In this document: piece by piece, positions 1 through 8,856 of the stretch | How the letters are laid out: every line of letters starts with the position of its first letter | How positions within the stretch are numbered: the stretch's first letter is position 1 | DNA from: Providencia vermicola | GTDB lineage: Bacteria; Pseudomonadota; Gammaproteobacteria; Enterobacterales; Enterobacteriaceae | Direction of reading: 5' to 3' | NCBI RefSeq assembly: GCF_010748935.1 | Contig: NZ_CP048796.1 | Span: forward strand, 251,001 to 315,000 | Length of the DNA: 64,000 bases | Notes under the pieces: model-generated | What the model was told of the DNA's origin: nothing | The model's input: only the letters and a program-made list of their open reading frames with translations | The model's database searches: none | Position numbers and translations under genes: made by a program

Positions 1-64
1 ACATGTTCGAGCATTAACGAAAGATCGTCATTGGGTGAGTAATCGTATGAGAGGCAAAGAATAA
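1..64 (+). other. possible 3' end of an upstream gene
   Basis: A reading frame open from the left edge encodes about 20 residues ending in ...NRMRGKE and a TAA stop. It could be the C-terminus of a gene lying mostly outside the window. The stretch is too short to recognise a family, and 20 open codons are weak evidence. The hairpins that follow would suit the end of a transcript. Confidence 0.25.
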
Positions 65-121
65 GTCGCTTGAAAGGCGACAGAGATTCCAAAAAGGTTC
101 AGAGAGATGCAGACTGCTGAC

Positions 122-239
122 AAACCTATTATGTTTGGCGGCAAGTCGAATAGGTTTTGAAAATAAACGAGAAAATCAATTTATTGATTTTCGGCTGATA
201 ACACAAAGCGGGAAAAACTACGCTTTTATCCCACTTTGT
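122..239. repeat. three consecutive inverted repeats
   Basis: Three dyads follow one another in a gene-free stretch. AAACCTATT/AATAGGTTT is at 122-130 and 149-157. GAAAATCAA/TTGATTTTC is at 171-179 and 184-192, with a 4-nt loop. ACAAAG-GGGA/TCCC-CTTTGT is at 203-213 and 229-239. The first is followed by TTTTGAAAA and may end a plus-strand transcript. The function of the others is unknown. Confidence 0.5.
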
Positions 240-248
240 CAACAACCT

Positions 249-274
249 CAGATGGTCGCTTAAGCCACCATCTG
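249..274 (-). terminator. hairpin downstream of glpR
   Basis: CAGATGGT (249-256) pairs with ACCATCTG (267-274) just beyond the glpR stop codon. No long U-run follows on the minus strand, so termination may be weak or the stem may only protect the 3' end of the glpEGR mRNA. Confidence 0.45.
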
Positions 275-284
275 GAGGCGTGAT

Positions 285-1043
285 TTAGCACAGTTCTAGT
301 TGTACATTGTGTTGCTCAATGACTTTTTGAATACTGTCGGGGGGGAGTTTATCGGTAAATAAGTAGTCGATAAGGTTCATGTTACCAAGGTTGACCATCG
401 CATTACGGCCAAATTTTGAATGGTCTGTCACTAACATGACACAGCGTGAATTTTCAATAATGGCACGTTTAGTGCGCACCTCATGATAGTCAAACTCAAG
501 TAATGAGCCATCCATATCAATTCCACTGATACCTAAGATGCCGTAATCCAGCCTAAATTGGGAAATAAAGTCTAGAGTCGCTTCACCTACAATACCACCA
601 TCTCGTGAACGCACCTCGCCGCCTGCTAAAATCAAACGAAAATCTTCTTTTGGCATGAGGAGTGTTGCGACATTCAAATTATTCGTCACGACTCGGAGGT
701 TTTTATGATTCACTAACGCATGCGCAACCGCTTCTGGGGTTGTACCGATATCGATAAATAAGGTCGCACCGTCAGGTATCTGGCTCGCGACGCGTTGTGC
801 AATCCGCGCTTTTTCATTTGACCACATAATCTTACGGTCATGGTAGGCCGTATTGACAGAGCTAGAAGGCAACGCGGCACCACCATGGTGGCGCTGGATT
901 TTGTTTTGTTCAGCAAGGTCATTGAGGTCACGACGGATCGTCTGAGGGCTAACCTCGAAATGTTCGACAAGCTCCTCAGTGCTCACATAGCCCTGAAGGC
1001 GAACGAGTTCAATGATTGCATCATGTCTCTGGGTCTGTTTCAC
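285..1043 (-). CDS. glpR: glycerol-3-phosphate regulon repressor GlpR
   Basis: DeoR-family repressor that in E. coli represses the glp genes for glycerol and glycerol-3-phosphate use and is released by glycerol-3-phosphate. The 252-residue length equals the E. coli protein. An N-terminal winged helix-turn-helix (about residues 1-57, with VSTEELVEHFEVSPQTIRRD) precedes the sugar-phosphate sensor domain, which has IDIGTTPEAVAHAL and GGEVRSRDGGIVGEAT. The ATG start aligns with the E. coli MKQTQRH N-terminus. It is the last gene of a glpE-glpG-glpR operon, 26 bp after glpG. The identity is secure from near-identical motifs along the whole length. Confidence 0.97.
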   Translation of the reverse strand: MKQTQRHDAIIELVRLQGYVSTEELVEHFEVSPQTIRRDLNDLAEQNKIQRHHGGAALPSSSVNTAYHDRKIMWSNEKARIAQRVASQIPDGATLFIDIGTTPEAVAHALVNHKNLRVVTNNLNVATLLMPKEDFRLILAGGEVRSRDGGIVGEATLDFISQFRLDYGILGISGIDMDGSLLEFDYHEVRTKRAIIENSRCVMLVTDHSKFGRNAMVNLGNMNLIDYLFTDKLPPDSIQKVIEQHNVQLELC

Positions 1044-1069
1044 GGTGTTAGCCTCTAATTATATATGTT

Positions 1070-1915
1070 CTATCTGGAGCTCTGGTGTTTAAAAGTATGC
1101 CTATTATCCCATATTCCCATCAATAATCCGATAATTAACCCTGAGATATGTGAGGCATTGGCGATATCGTTACCTAGAACACCTAAGTTACCTAAAAAGA
1201 GCCAGACGATGACAAAAATCATTAATCCCCGAGGGGCACTTACTTCTTTTTCCGGTTGACGCTCACCCGTTAACCAAGCATAACTGATAAGAGCATAGAC
1301 CACACCGGATAACCCACCAAAATTAGACTCACTGTACAGAGATTGAGCCCAATTACAGAATAGGGCAGAAACGAGAAAAATGGTGAGCAGTTTTCCAAAG
1401 CCTAATCGACGTTCAACCTGACTGGCTAAATACCACCATAAAACCAGATTAAAAACGAGTTGGGAAAGTGAAAACTGAACGAATACAGGGCTAAACCAGC
1501 GCCACAACTCAAATTGTTGATCTTCTCTTGGCCATGCAAAATAACGCAATACATCAAGGTGTTGAGTCATATCTAGCCAAAAATAGACCCCGATGCAGAT
1601 GAGTATTACAGCGATGGTTAAAGGGCCTGATTGCGCTTTTAAGTTCGCGAGTGTCAGGGTATTGCGATATTTAAACCCTGCTTCTGTAGTGCCTGTTTCC
1701 CAACTTGCTGCGATATAACGTGGATTTGTCGGGTCTTGCAAAAAACGCTCGAGTTCATGTTGTACTTTCGCTAGGTGCTCTTCGTCATTGAGCCAAAGTT
1801 CAACTTGTTGCTGTTCTGGGACTGTGTGTATTTTTAATGGAATATGTTGGCTTGCCATATAATCGACAAAAGCCTGAGCCATTCTGGGATTTTCGAATGA
1901 AACAACGTGGATCAT
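1070..1915 (-). CDS. glpG: rhomboid-family intramembrane serine protease GlpG
   Basis: Six-transmembrane rhomboid protease that cleaves membrane proteins within the bilayer. It has an N-terminal cytoplasmic domain (about residues 1-90) and a rhomboid core of typical GlpG length (281 aa). The catalytic Ser203 in FGGLSGVVYAL and His256 in NASHISGL are present, as is Asn156, the equivalent of E. coli Asn154. The oddity is in the segment WFSPVFVQFSLSQLVFN: the E. coli positions His141, His145 and His150 read Pro143, Gln147 and Gln152. His150 helps form the E. coli oxyanion hole, so activity or specificity may differ. The gene sits between glpE (16 bp upstream) and glpR in one operon. Confidence 0.95.
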   Translation of the reverse strand: MIHVVSFENPRMAQAFVDYMASQHIPLKIHTVPEQQQVELWLNDEEHLAKVQHELERFLQDPTNPRYIAASWETGTTEAGFKYRNTLTLANLKAQSGPLTIAVILICIGVYFWLDMTQHLDVLRYFAWPREDQQFELWRWFSPVFVQFSLSQLVFNLVLWWYLASQVERRLGFGKLLTIFLVSALFCNWAQSLYSESNFGGLSGVVYALISYAWLTGERQPEKEVSAPRGLMIFVIVWLFLGNLGVLGNDIANASHISGLIIGLLMGIWDNRHTFKHQSSR

Positions 1916-1931
1916 GAATGGATGTTCTCGC

Positions 1932-2255
1932 TTAGAGAGCCGTGACGGCTTGTGGATATTCCCTTAACCAAGCTTCGAAACCACCGTTTATGCTATAAAC
2001 GGATTCGAAACCAATATTAATCAGATACTGTGCAGCGCCTTGGCTACTATGACCGTGATAGCACATCACCATGATAGTTTGTTCATAATCAGTTTGTTCT
2101 AGGAAGGTGCTCAGTGTTTCATTGGTCAAATGATAGGCGCCACTCGCGTGACCCGCACGAAAACTTTGTGGATCACGAACGTCCACTAATATTGCGGAGC
2201 CATCAACCCAATGTTGGTATGCCTGTGCAGGCGTTAGCGTCTCAAATTGTTCCAT
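1932..2255 (-). CDS. glpE: thiosulfate sulfurtransferase GlpE
   Basis: Single-domain rhodanese that transfers sulfur from thiosulfate to cyanide or dithiol acceptors such as thioredoxin. The 107-residue length matches the family (about 108 aa in E. coli). The active-site loop MCYHGHSSQ carries the catalytic Cys65, and the rhodanese motif [17 protein letters not shown] is upstream of it. It is cytoplasmic, with no signal peptide. It is the first gene of the glpEGR operon, so transcription probably starts in the 90-bp gap after nfuA. Confidence 0.96.
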   Translation of the reverse strand: MEQFETLTPAQAYQHWVDGSAILVDVRDPQSFRAGHASGAYHLTNETLSTFLEQTDYEQTIMVMCYHGHSSQGAAQYLINIGFESVYSINGGFEAWLREYPQAVTAL

Positions 2256-2291
2256 AACATACCGGATAGTAAAGGTGGTTTAATAATAAGA

Positions 2292-2317
2292 GACACCCGC
2301 AGTACAATACGGGTGTC
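2292..2317 (-). terminator. hairpin downstream of nfuA
   Basis: GACACCCG (2292-2299) pairs with CGGGTGTC (2310-2317) across a 10-nt loop. On the minus strand the stem is followed by the T-rich CTTATTATTAAA, fitting a Rho-independent terminator between nfuA and glpE. Confidence 0.6.
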
Positions 2318-2345
2318 GTAAAAACAGGTTAAATCGCGTGAACAT

Positions 2346-2924
2346 TTAGTAGAATGAGTGTTCACCACGTTGGTGTTCAGTCAAGTCTTTCACACCTTTC
2401 AACTCACCTTCAAACATTTTCAGAAGTTCTTTTTCAATCCCTTCTTTTAAGGTGACATCAACCATAGAACAACCGTTGCAACCCCCACCAAACTGTAAAA
2501 TAGCAAAGCCATCATCGGTAATTTCCATCAGTGATACGCGACCACCATGGCTAGCCAGTTGTGGGTTAATTTGTGATTGTAAAACGTACTCAACACGTTC
2601 GATAAGTGGTGCATCATCAGCCACTTTACGCATTTTTGCATTAGGTGCTTTAAGTGTGAGTTGTGAACCTAATTGGTCAGTCACGAAATCAATTTCAGCG
2701 TCTTCTAAGAATGGCGCACTGATTTCATCAACATAAGCCGATAAAAGCTCGAATTTCAGCTCTTGGTCTGTTGCTTCAACAGCGTCTGGTGGACAGTAGG
2801 AGACACCGCACTCAGCAGAAGGTGTACCCGGGTTAATGACAAATACGCGAATTTGGGTTCCAGGCTCTTGATTTTCCAGTAATTTGGCAAAATGAGCTTG
2901 TGCTGCTTCAGTAATATTAATCAT
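2346..2924 (-). CDS. nfuA: Fe-S cluster carrier NfuA
   Basis: Carrier that assembles or delivers [4Fe-4S] clusters under iron or oxidative stress. An N-terminal degenerate A-type scaffold domain (about residues 1-95) is followed by a C-terminal NifU-like domain with the cluster-ligating CxxC in [13 protein letters not shown]. The start at [12 protein letters not shown] aligns with the E. coli start and lies about 9 nt from a GAG ribosome-binding element; an in-frame ATG two codons upstream is too close to it. That gives 192 residues, against 191 in E. coli. It is downstream of gntX in the same direction, the pairing also found in E. coli. Confidence 0.96.
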   Translation of the reverse strand: MINITEAAQAHFAKLLENQEPGTQIRVFVINPGTPSAECGVSYCPPDAVEATDQELKFELLSAYVDEISAPFLEDAEIDFVTDQLGSQLTLKAPNAKMRKVADDAPLIERVEYVLQSQINPQLASHGGRVSLMEITDDGFAILQFGGGCNGCSMVDVTLKEGIEKELLKMFEGELKGVKDLTEHQRGEHSFY

Positions 2925-2987
2925 AATCATTTGCTCAATAATAGTTGACCGCTTTAGTTGGTTATAATACGCCCATTTGCCCCCTTT

Positions 2988-3671
2988 CTACAAGGTGCGA
3001 CACAGGGACCAAGCCTGTACTGTCTGTACACCCGCACAAATCAGCAATTGTGCAGCGGCTTGCATGGTGGCTCCTGTCGTTAATACATCATCTAAAATCG
3101 CGACTCGCTGACCTGTTATAGGCCTCGTCAGGGTAAATGCACCATTAAGATTACTGTAGCGGTATTTACGTTTTAATGTTATCTGAGTCAGTGTATCACG
3201 AGTGCGTAATAATGAATTTCTTGAATAGGTGATATTTAACCATTTGGATAAATATTCGCCAATAAAGGCAACATGGTCAAACCCACGAGACCACAGGCGT
3301 TTAGAGTGTGGTGGGATTGTCAGCAGTAAATCAGGTTTAGGCCAAAGTGATTGACGATAGCCATTTAGCCAATGTAAGGCATAGATCTTTGCAAGGGTAA
3401 AAGCCAGCTGAGGTTGTGGATGAAATTTATAACGATGGATTAACTTTCTCAACGGGGCTTGATATGGGCTTACCGTAATCAATGTATGCCAAGCGGGGGG
3501 ATGCTTCAAACAGCGGCCACACATGATGCTGCCTTGTTCGGTAGGGAGTGCGCAACGATGGCAGCAATTAGGCATTGACGGCAAGTGCCTTATGCAAAAT
3601 GAACAGATTCCTTGGTCAGCTAATTTTAATGGCTGTTGGCATAGCCAACAGGCACCTTGCATTGCTAGCAT
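2988..3671 (-). CDS. gntX: ComF-family phosphoribosyltransferase-like protein GntX
   Basis: ComF/GntX-family protein implicated in use of external DNA in E. coli (also called YhgH); its biochemical activity is not established. Cys pairs form an N-terminal zinc-finger-like region (CWLC, CSFC, CCHRC, CGRC). A C-terminal phosphoribosyltransferase fold ends with the PRPP-binding motif [13 protein letters not shown] chose the start [11 protein letters not shown] because it aligns with the E. coli N-terminus, gives the same 227-residue length and places an AGGA 8 nt upstream. A longer frame exists but would run through the divergent bioH start. The bioH start codon is only 33 bp away. Confidence 0.92.
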   Translation of the reverse strand: MLAMQGACWLCQQPLKLADQGICSFCIRHLPSMPNCCHRCALPTEQGSIMCGRCLKHPPAWHTLITVSPYQAPLRKLIHRYKFHPQPQLAFTLAKIYALHWLNGYRQSLWPKPDLLLTIPPHSKRLWSRGFDHVAFIGEYLSKWLNITYSRNSLLRTRDTLTQITLKRKYRYSNLNGAFTLTRPITGQRVAILDDVLTTGATMQAAAQLLICAGVQTVQAWSLCRTL

Positions 3672-3704
3672 AGACATATTCCTGTGAAAAAAGAGAGTGT
3701 AACC

Positions 3705-4484
3705 ATGACACAACTGTATTGGGAGACAATTGGGGAAGGTTCTCAAGATCTTGTGCTGCTGCACGGATGGGGGTTGAATGCTGAGGTATGGCGTTCAATT
3801 ATTCCGCGAATCGCCCCGCATTTTCGTTTACATCTGGTTGATATGCCGGGTTATGGCCGTAGCCAAGGTTTTGAGGCGATGGATCTACAAACAATGGCCA
3901 ATACGCTGTGGCAAAATGCCCCCGAAGGTGCTATTTGGCTGGGCTGGTCTCTCGGCGGGCTAGTTGCTAGTCGTATCGCACTTGACCATCCATTCCAGAT
4001 AAAAGGGTTAATCACTGTCGCTTCATCTCCCTGCTTTCAAGCTCATGCGAGTGATTGGCCGGGAATAAGATCCGAAGTATTAGTTGGGTTTGAACATCAA
4101 TTAGCAACAGATTTTCAGCGCACAGTCGAACGTTTTCTGGCATTACAAACATTAGGAACAGAGAGTGCTCGTAATGATGCTAGGTTACTTAAAGCCATTG
4201 TTACCGATCAGCCTGTGCCTAAAGTAGAGACCCTCAATGCCGGATTGGAGATGTTGCGCGTTGTCGATTTACGCGATGAGTTAAAACAGCTCACAGTTCC
4301 GTTTTTACGCCTTTATGGTTATCTCGATGGACTCGTGCCACGCAAGGTAGCTGCCTTATTGGATGATAGGTATCCCAACTCTCCTTCCGTAGTGATGCGT
4401 CACAGTGCGCATGCGCCATTTATCTCCCATCCAGATGAGTTTTGTGAATACTTACTCGATTTTTTGGCGCGTTTAGAAGGATAA
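3705..4484 (+). CDS. bioH: pimeloyl-[ACP] methyl ester esterase BioH
   Basis: Alpha/beta hydrolase that removes the methyl group from pimeloyl-ACP methyl ester, ending pimelate synthesis for biotin. The 259-residue protein shows the [10 protein letters not shown] oxyanion region, the nucleophile Ser82 in GWSLGG, Asp208 in YGYLDGLVP and His236 in [11 protein letters not shown], forming the usual triad. The ATG at [10 protein letters not shown] is preferred over an in-frame GTG seven codons upstream because it follows a GAGAGTG ribosome-binding region and matches the E. coli start. It is divergent from gntX, as in E. coli. The other bio genes are not in the window. Confidence 0.96.
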   Translation: MTQLYWETIGEGSQDLVLLHGWGLNAEVWRSIIPRIAPHFRLHLVDMPGYGRSQGFEAMDLQTMANTLWQNAPEGAIWLGWSLGGLVASRIALDHPFQIKGLITVASSPCFQAHASDWPGIRSEVLVGFEHQLATDFQRTVERFLALQTLGTESARNDARLLKAIVTDQPVPKVETLNAGLEMLRVVDLRDELKQLTVPFLRLYGYLDGLVPRKVAALLDDRYPNSPSVVMRHSAHAPFISHPDEFCEYLLDFLARLEG

Positions 4485-4495
4485 AGCCGTAGGAG

Positions 4496-4515
4496 CAGTG
4501 GTCAAAAGACCACTG
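4496..4515. terminator. hairpin between bioH and the converging 401-residue gene
   Basis: CAGTGGTC (4496-4503), an AAAA loop and GACCACTG (4508-4515) form a perfect stem between two converging genes. There is no U-tract on either strand, so it may act as a weak bidirectional terminator. Confidence 0.5.
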
Positions 4516-4534
4516 ACTAGCGATAACAAACAGG

Positions 4535-5740
4535 TTATGAACTAAAAAGACTGTCATAAGAGGGCAGTGGTGCAGGCGTATGGGAGGCGTTTGACTCCCT
4601 CATCACTAACTCGCTTGGGGGAGCCGATGGTTCAAAGGGGAATGGAGGAGCAGAAGGTTCAAAAGCGGTTGCATGCCGATTGAACGATTGCGGTTGGTTG
4701 ACCGATGGACGAATGTGATAAAACTTTTTGTATTTCAATGTGTCAATTGAAAGGCCATGTTGATGGCTATAGGTTTTGGCTTTCGTGATTAGGCTATTCA
4801 AAAAGGTATCTAAGTTATTGAAGGTCTTGATGCCCACATTAGGGTCAAAGAGTGTAAAAAGGGGGGTATCCTTTTTAGGATCCTTACGAATATAACCCGC
4901 TAAGGTATCTTCACCGATAAAAATTTGTATCCCCGTTTCTTTACGGCTGGTTTCGGCAAGCTGGGCGTCTTCACGTAGCATATTCTCAATGTCTACGGGA
5001 GCGCTGATTTGAAATAAATAGGTTAACGTTGTCTTGCTTTCTGCGTTTAAACCATTTTCTTTCATCGATTGATCATACTGTTTTAATTTAGGGCAGCGCA
5101 TTTGCTCTGCGGCGATATTAAGACAGGCTTGTATTAACGCATCATTAGGCTTTCGAACCAATTCTGCAAGATTACCAACAACACTATTTTCCAGTTTTTC
5201 AAAGAATATGTGGCTTAAAGAGGGGGGTAATTTATTAACGTTGTGCAGTACTTTAAATTTTAGTGCTACGAAATATTGATATGCTAATTGATGAACTCTG
5301 TCATTATACTTTTCAAAATGTTGGTGTTGCACGAATGGATTATGCGGGTTACTCGCATCCGCTCTTTTATGTTTTATGAGTGACTGTTCGGGGGTTAACG
5401 CTTTACCCTCAATCTTAGCGGAACAGGAATAGTACTCTTGATAGCGTTTTATTTTATCTAATGGTTTCTGAGTTTCGAGTATTTTTTGGATACTTGCGGT
5501 CATTAACTCATGAGAAATAGCCGTTTTACTTTGTGACCTGCCATCAGATTTAAGATAATTTTGAGCATGAGATAATAAGTTAATATAACTATTCCCTTTA
5601 TTTTTGACTGAGGTGATCAGGAAGTAAGCGGTAAGTCCTTTACTTAAGTTATATTGTGCTTCTGGTGGGATCGTTTGGTTCTGTTGGCGAAAGTAGTTTT
5701 CGGTGTGATTTACAAATAATTGTTTATCAAAGTGTGGCAT
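4535..5740 (-). CDS. uncharacterised 401-residue protein with duplicated PSAPP tail
   Basis: I do not recognise this protein. It has no signal peptide or membrane segment. The body is mixed and mostly predicted helical. Residues 294-303 read LFTLFDPNVG; FDPN-x-G recalls the Asp-bearing motif of YopT-like C58 cysteine proteases, but no His or Cys sits at the expected spacing, so this is only a hint. The tail from about residue 346 is Pro-rich and disordered-looking, with EPSAPP twice (361-366, 370-375) and PLPSYDSL near the end. P(S/T)AP is a short motif that binds TSG101 in eukaryotes. The gene stands alone between bioH and feoC, where E. coli has no homologue. A secreted or host-directed protein is possible but unproven. 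Confidence 0.75.
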   Translation of the reverse strand: MPHFDKQLFVNHTENYFRQQNQTIPPEAQYNLSKGLTAYFLITSVKNKGNSYINLLSHAQNYLKSDGRSQSKTAISHELMTASIQKILETQKPLDKIKRYQEYYSCSAKIEGKALTPEQSLIKHKRADASNPHNPFVQHQHFEKYNDRVHQLAYQYFVALKFKVLHNVNKLPPSLSHIFFEKLENSVVGNLAELVRKPNDALIQACLNIAAEQMRCPKLKQYDQSMKENGLNAESKTTLTYLFQISAPVDIENMLREDAQLAETSRKETGIQIFIGEDTLAGYIRKDPKKDTPLFTLFDPNVGIKTFNNLDTFLNSLITKAKTYSHQHGLSIDTLKYKKFYHIRPSVNQPQSFNRHATAFEPSAPPFPFEPSAPPSELVMRESNASHTPAPLPSYDSLFSS

Positions 5741-5849
5741 AAATACATCCTCTTTTTCATTGAATGAGTTGATGTATTTTAGTGATCAGCTTGATGAAAA
5801 CTTTAAAAAAGAGACAATGCTAAAATATTATTGCTCTCTCAATAATCTG

Positions 5850-6083
5850 TTATTTGATTTTATAGATAGGGTGTGAACAGCCGGTACTTTCGGGGCAACC
5901 TTTACAACTTGTGCTGGTTAAACAAGCACTAACATCCACTTTTTCTAATTTTCCCATCGCGACTAACTTTTCCAACATGGCTTGCACCATAGGTTGAGGC
6001 GCATGGGAGTGTTTACAGAGTAAGTCAATGTCAGCTTGCCCATACAGTGCAATTAAGTCTCTGATTTGTAACAAGCTGACCAT
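5850..6083 (-). CDS. feoC: FeoC family [Fe-S]-dependent regulator of FeoB
   Basis: Small winged-helix protein of the Feo ferrous-iron system. In Klebsiella FeoC binds FeoB and protects it from FtsH proteolysis. The first 50 residues form the winged helix (LLQIRDLIALYGQADIDLLCKHS). The C-terminal wing carries four cysteines in CLTSTSCKGCPESTGC, the proposed Fe-S or iron-sensing cluster. I start at MVSLLQIRD, giving 77 residues as in the family, rather than 20 codons upstream inside feoB. It begins 10 nt after the feoB stop and is the last gene of feoABC. Confidence 0.92.
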   Translation of the reverse strand: MVSLLQIRDLIALYGQADIDLLCKHSHAPQPMVQAMLEKLVAMGKLEKVDVSACLTSTSCKGCPESTGCSHPIYKIK

Positions 6084-6093
6084 GATTAACCCC

Positions 6094-8412
6094 TTAGTGA
6101 CACGTTTTGCCTGAGCAATCGGAACATGATTTAGCGGTAGCACTGGCTAAATTCAGAGTGACTCGACTGCGCGCTCGGCGTAATAAGGCAAAGAGCACCA
6201 TATTAAATATAATGACTGTAACAATGGTTATTAAGCTACTTTGTGGATGCAGGCTGAATGTCGCGGTTTGGTAAAACAGAGCCGCTAAACTGTAAGCGAC
6301 ATTGAGTCCCCATAAAATCGAGAAGCTCATCCAGCTTTTATTGGTTTCTCGCGCAATGGCTCCCATAACCGAAACACACGGGACATACAGCAACACAAAG
6401 ATGAGGTAGCTGTATGCCGCGATGTCAGAACCAAATTTAGCCGCCATGGTTCCCATCGAACCGGATTCCATTTCGCCATCACCTTTACTGGCTTCGATAG
6501 GATTTGAAAGGGCACTTAGGGTAAAGGTCTCTTTCAAGCTATCCCATGTTTCGACTACTGCATCTTCAAGTTCTGCTAGCAAATCAAATGACTCAGCATC
6601 GAAAGGTTCTGCCGTAATACTTTCCGCGGTATACAGGGTGTTTAAGGTCCCCACAACGACCTCTTTTGCCATTGCCCCCGTAATTAAGCCCACTGTGGCT
6701 TGCCAGTTATCTGTGTGCACCCCAATCGGTTGTAAAACAGGCGTGATCACTTTACTGACGGAAGCTAAAGCAGAGTCATTAATATTATCAACGGGTTTGC
6801 CGGATAAAGAGAAACTATTCAAGGCACCAATAAACATACTGGCGATAACGATCACTTTACCTGCACGAACCACAAATCCTTTTAAGCGCTGCCATGTTTG
6901 GATCAATAAGGTTTTAAGGTGTGGAACATGATAAACCGGTAGTTCCATGACAAAGGGGGAAGCTTCACCACGCATGAGTGTATGTTTGAGCAGGAGGCCC
7001 GTTAAGATAGCCACCACGATCCCCAAAATGTAGAGTGAAAAAACAATACTCGCCCCATTTTTACCAAAGAATGCCGCCGCAAATACGGCAAAAATTGCCA
7101 AACGTGCACCACAGGACATAAACGGTGCCATGAGTACGGTAATTAAACGTTCACGTGGTGCATCCAGTGTACGCGCCCCCATAATAGAAGGAACGTTACA
7201 ACCAAAGCCAACAATCAGTGGTACGAAGGATTTACCGGGTAGGCCTAACGCTTGCATTAACCTGTCCATCACAAATGCGGCGCGAGCCATATAGCCTGAA
7301 TCTTCTAAGACTGATAAAAATAGGTACATCATACCGATTTGCGGTACGAGTGGGAGAACGGTATTAATACCTCCACCAATCCCTTGGGCGAGGAATACTG
7401 TTAGCCAATCAGGGAAACTAAAATAATCACCAATCCATTGTATGCCATGAATAAAAATTGCTTCTGAAGCCCCTTCAAAGAACGGTTGTAGTGCACCGCC
7501 AATATTAATGGCCAGAACAAACATCAGATACATGACAAATAGGAAAATCGGCACCCCAAGCCAACGATTTAAAATAATTTTATCCAGTGACTGAGTTAAT
7601 TGATTAGGTTCAGCAGCACTATTGTTTATCGCTTTTTCACAGATAGCGGCGATGGATTGATAACGCGCATCCGCTATGAGCAGTTCAGGTTCTTCATTTA
7701 AGCTATTTTTTAAGTTTTGCTGAGTAGCATGTAGTTGTGCTTCTGTAATATTTGCACGTTGGCGACTATAAATATCACCTTCAAGAATTTGCAACGCCAG
7801 CCAACGACGCTGCTGTTGACTGAATTGTTGTGCTGAAATTTGTTCTGATAATGTATCGACCGCTTGTAATAGCGCCGCGGGATACTCAACCAAGGCTGTC
7901 ATGTTATTTTGCGGGTGATTATCAATAGCTTGTTTGAGCTTATCAATACCCGTTGCTCGAGTTGAAACTAAAGGAATAACAGGGCAGCCTAATTGTTGCT
8001 GTAATTTTTCCACATCGATTTCAATATGTTGGCTTTGTGCGATGTCCAGCATATTCAGCGCCACAATACAGGGCACGCCTAATTCAACTAATTGTAATGT
8101 CAGATAGAGATTACGCTCTAAATTAGAGGCATCTACGACGTTGATGAGCATATCGGCTTCACCGCTGAGGATAAAATAGCACGCGATTTGCTCATCCAGC
8201 GATGTTTGCTCAGAAATCGTTGTTAAAGAGTAAGTCCCCGGTAGGTCGACTAACTCAATATGATGTTGCGTTGTATTAAAGCGCCCAACCTTTCTTTCGA
8301 CAGTCACCCCTGCCCAGTTACCAACACGTTGGCGAGACCCTGTTAATTGGTTAAACAGTGTGGTCTTACCTGCGTTTGGATTGCCAATTAGACCGATAGT
8401 TAATGGTTTCAT
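6094..8412 (-). CDS. feoB: ferrous iron transporter FeoB
   Basis: Inner-membrane Fe(II) importer with an N-terminal cytoplasmic G-protein domain. G1 is GNPNAGKTTLFNQLTG, G3 is DLPGTYSL and G4 is NMLD. A helical GDI-like segment (about residues 170-270) follows, then a polytopic membrane region with two gate domains; MGARTLDAPRERLITVL lies near the first. The 772-residue length is close to E. coli (773). The tail ends in a Cys-rich CSDCSGKTCH. It is the middle gene of feoABC, under the Fur-like and FNR-like sites upstream of feoA. Confidence 0.97.
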   Translation of the reverse strand: MKPLTIGLIGNPNAGKTTLFNQLTGSRQRVGNWAGVTVERKVGRFNTTQHHIELVDLPGTYSLTTISEQTSLDEQIACYFILSGEADMLINVVDASNLERNLYLTLQLVELGVPCIVALNMLDIAQSQHIEIDVEKLQQQLGCPVIPLVSTRATGIDKLKQAIDNHPQNNMTALVEYPAALLQAVDTLSEQISAQQFSQQQRRWLALQILEGDIYSRQRANITEAQLHATQQNLKNSLNEEPELLIADARYQSIAAICEKAINNSAAEPNQLTQSLDKIILNRWLGVPIFLFVMYLMFVLAINIGGALQPFFEGASEAIFIHGIQWIGDYFSFPDWLTVFLAQGIGGGINTVLPLVPQIGMMYLFLSVLEDSGYMARAAFVMDRLMQALGLPGKSFVPLIVGFGCNVPSIMGARTLDAPRERLITVLMAPFMSCGARLAIFAVFAAAFFGKNGASIVFSLYILGIVVAILTGLLLKHTLMRGEASPFVMELPVYHVPHLKTLLIQTWQRLKGFVVRAGKVIVIASMFIGALNSFSLSGKPVDNINDSALASVSKVITPVLQPIGVHTDNWQATVGLITGAMAKEVVVGTLNTLYTAESITAEPFDAESFDLLAELEDAVVETWDSLKETFTLSALSNPIEASKGDGEMESGSMGTMAAKFGSDIAAYSYLIFVLLYVPCVSVMGAIARETNKSWMSFSILWGLNVAYSLAALFYQTATFSLHPQSSLITIVTVIIFNMVLFALLRRARSRVTLNLASATAKSCSDCSGKTCH

Positions 8413-8468
8413 AGTGTTTACCAGTAATAAAAATTTAAGATAACGACCTGGTGCAGTAATCCGTGATG

Positions 8469-8699
8469 TTAGGTGGCTGTGGTTTCGTCAAGGTTAAGTA
8501 ACGCTAAATCTTTTTTGCGTAATACAAGACTCACTCGATGTGTTTCGATTTGAATCGGATCACCGAAAGGAGCACAACGCACCACCTTAAAGATAGAGCC
8601 GGGTAATAGACCAAGTGAAAGCAATTTTTGTCGGTAAGCGGGGCTTATCTGTGGTGAGAAACCGAGTATTTTGTAGCTATGTTGAGGAAGTAATGACAT
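8469..8699 (-). CDS. feoA: ferrous iron transport protein FeoA
   Basis: Small cytoplasmic SH3-like protein required for full FeoB-mediated iron uptake. The 76 residues match the family (75 in E. coli), with [24 protein letters not shown] as the typical core. It is the first gene of the operon, 56 bp before feoB. The upstream region carries two Fur-like boxes and an FNR-like site. Confidence 0.95.
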   Translation of the reverse strand: MSLLPQHSYKILGFSPQISPAYRQKLLSLGLLPGSIFKVVRCAPFGDPIQIETHRVSLVLRKKDLALLNLDETTAT

Positions 8700-8722
8700 A
8701 ACGCCTTCCGTTTATCATGAGT

Positions 8723-8741
8723 AGTAATGATAATTATTAAA
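8723..8741. promoter_or_regulatory. Fur-like box proximal to feoA
   Basis: AGTAATGATAATTATTAAA matches the 19-bp Fur consensus GATAATGATAATCATTATC at 14 of 19 positions by eye and lies 24 bp upstream of feoA. It fits iron repression of feoABC. Confidence 0.65.
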
Positions 8742-8793
8742 AATATAATTTTTTATGGATCAAAAAAGACAGTAAGTAGTAATAAATCTAATT

Positions 8794-8812
8794 AATAATG
8801 AGAATTATAATC
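8794..8812. promoter_or_regulatory. Fur-like box distal to feoA
   Basis: AATAATGAGAATTATAATC matches the 19-bp Fur consensus at 15 of 19 positions by eye, about 95 bp upstream of feoA. Two boxes suggest cooperative iron repression. Confidence 0.65.
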
Positions 8813-8856
8813 ATCAACTATTCACTATATTTAGCCTCTTTTTTCGTCAAGCTGAA

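Noticed and set aside
2988-3764. Longer GntX with about 31 extra N-terminal residues
   Set aside because: It would overlap the divergent bioH coding start, and the extra residues are unlike the family; the internal ATG has a better ribosome-binding site.
4535-5740. Assigning the 401-residue protein as a YopT-type cysteine protease
   Set aside because: Only the FDPN-x-G motif is suggestive. No His lies about 16 residues before the Asp, and no suitable Cys context is seen.
8751-8772. Second FNR-like site near ATGGATCAAA
   Set aside because: Only one half-site (ATCAA) is good; the other half is poor, so it was not listed.
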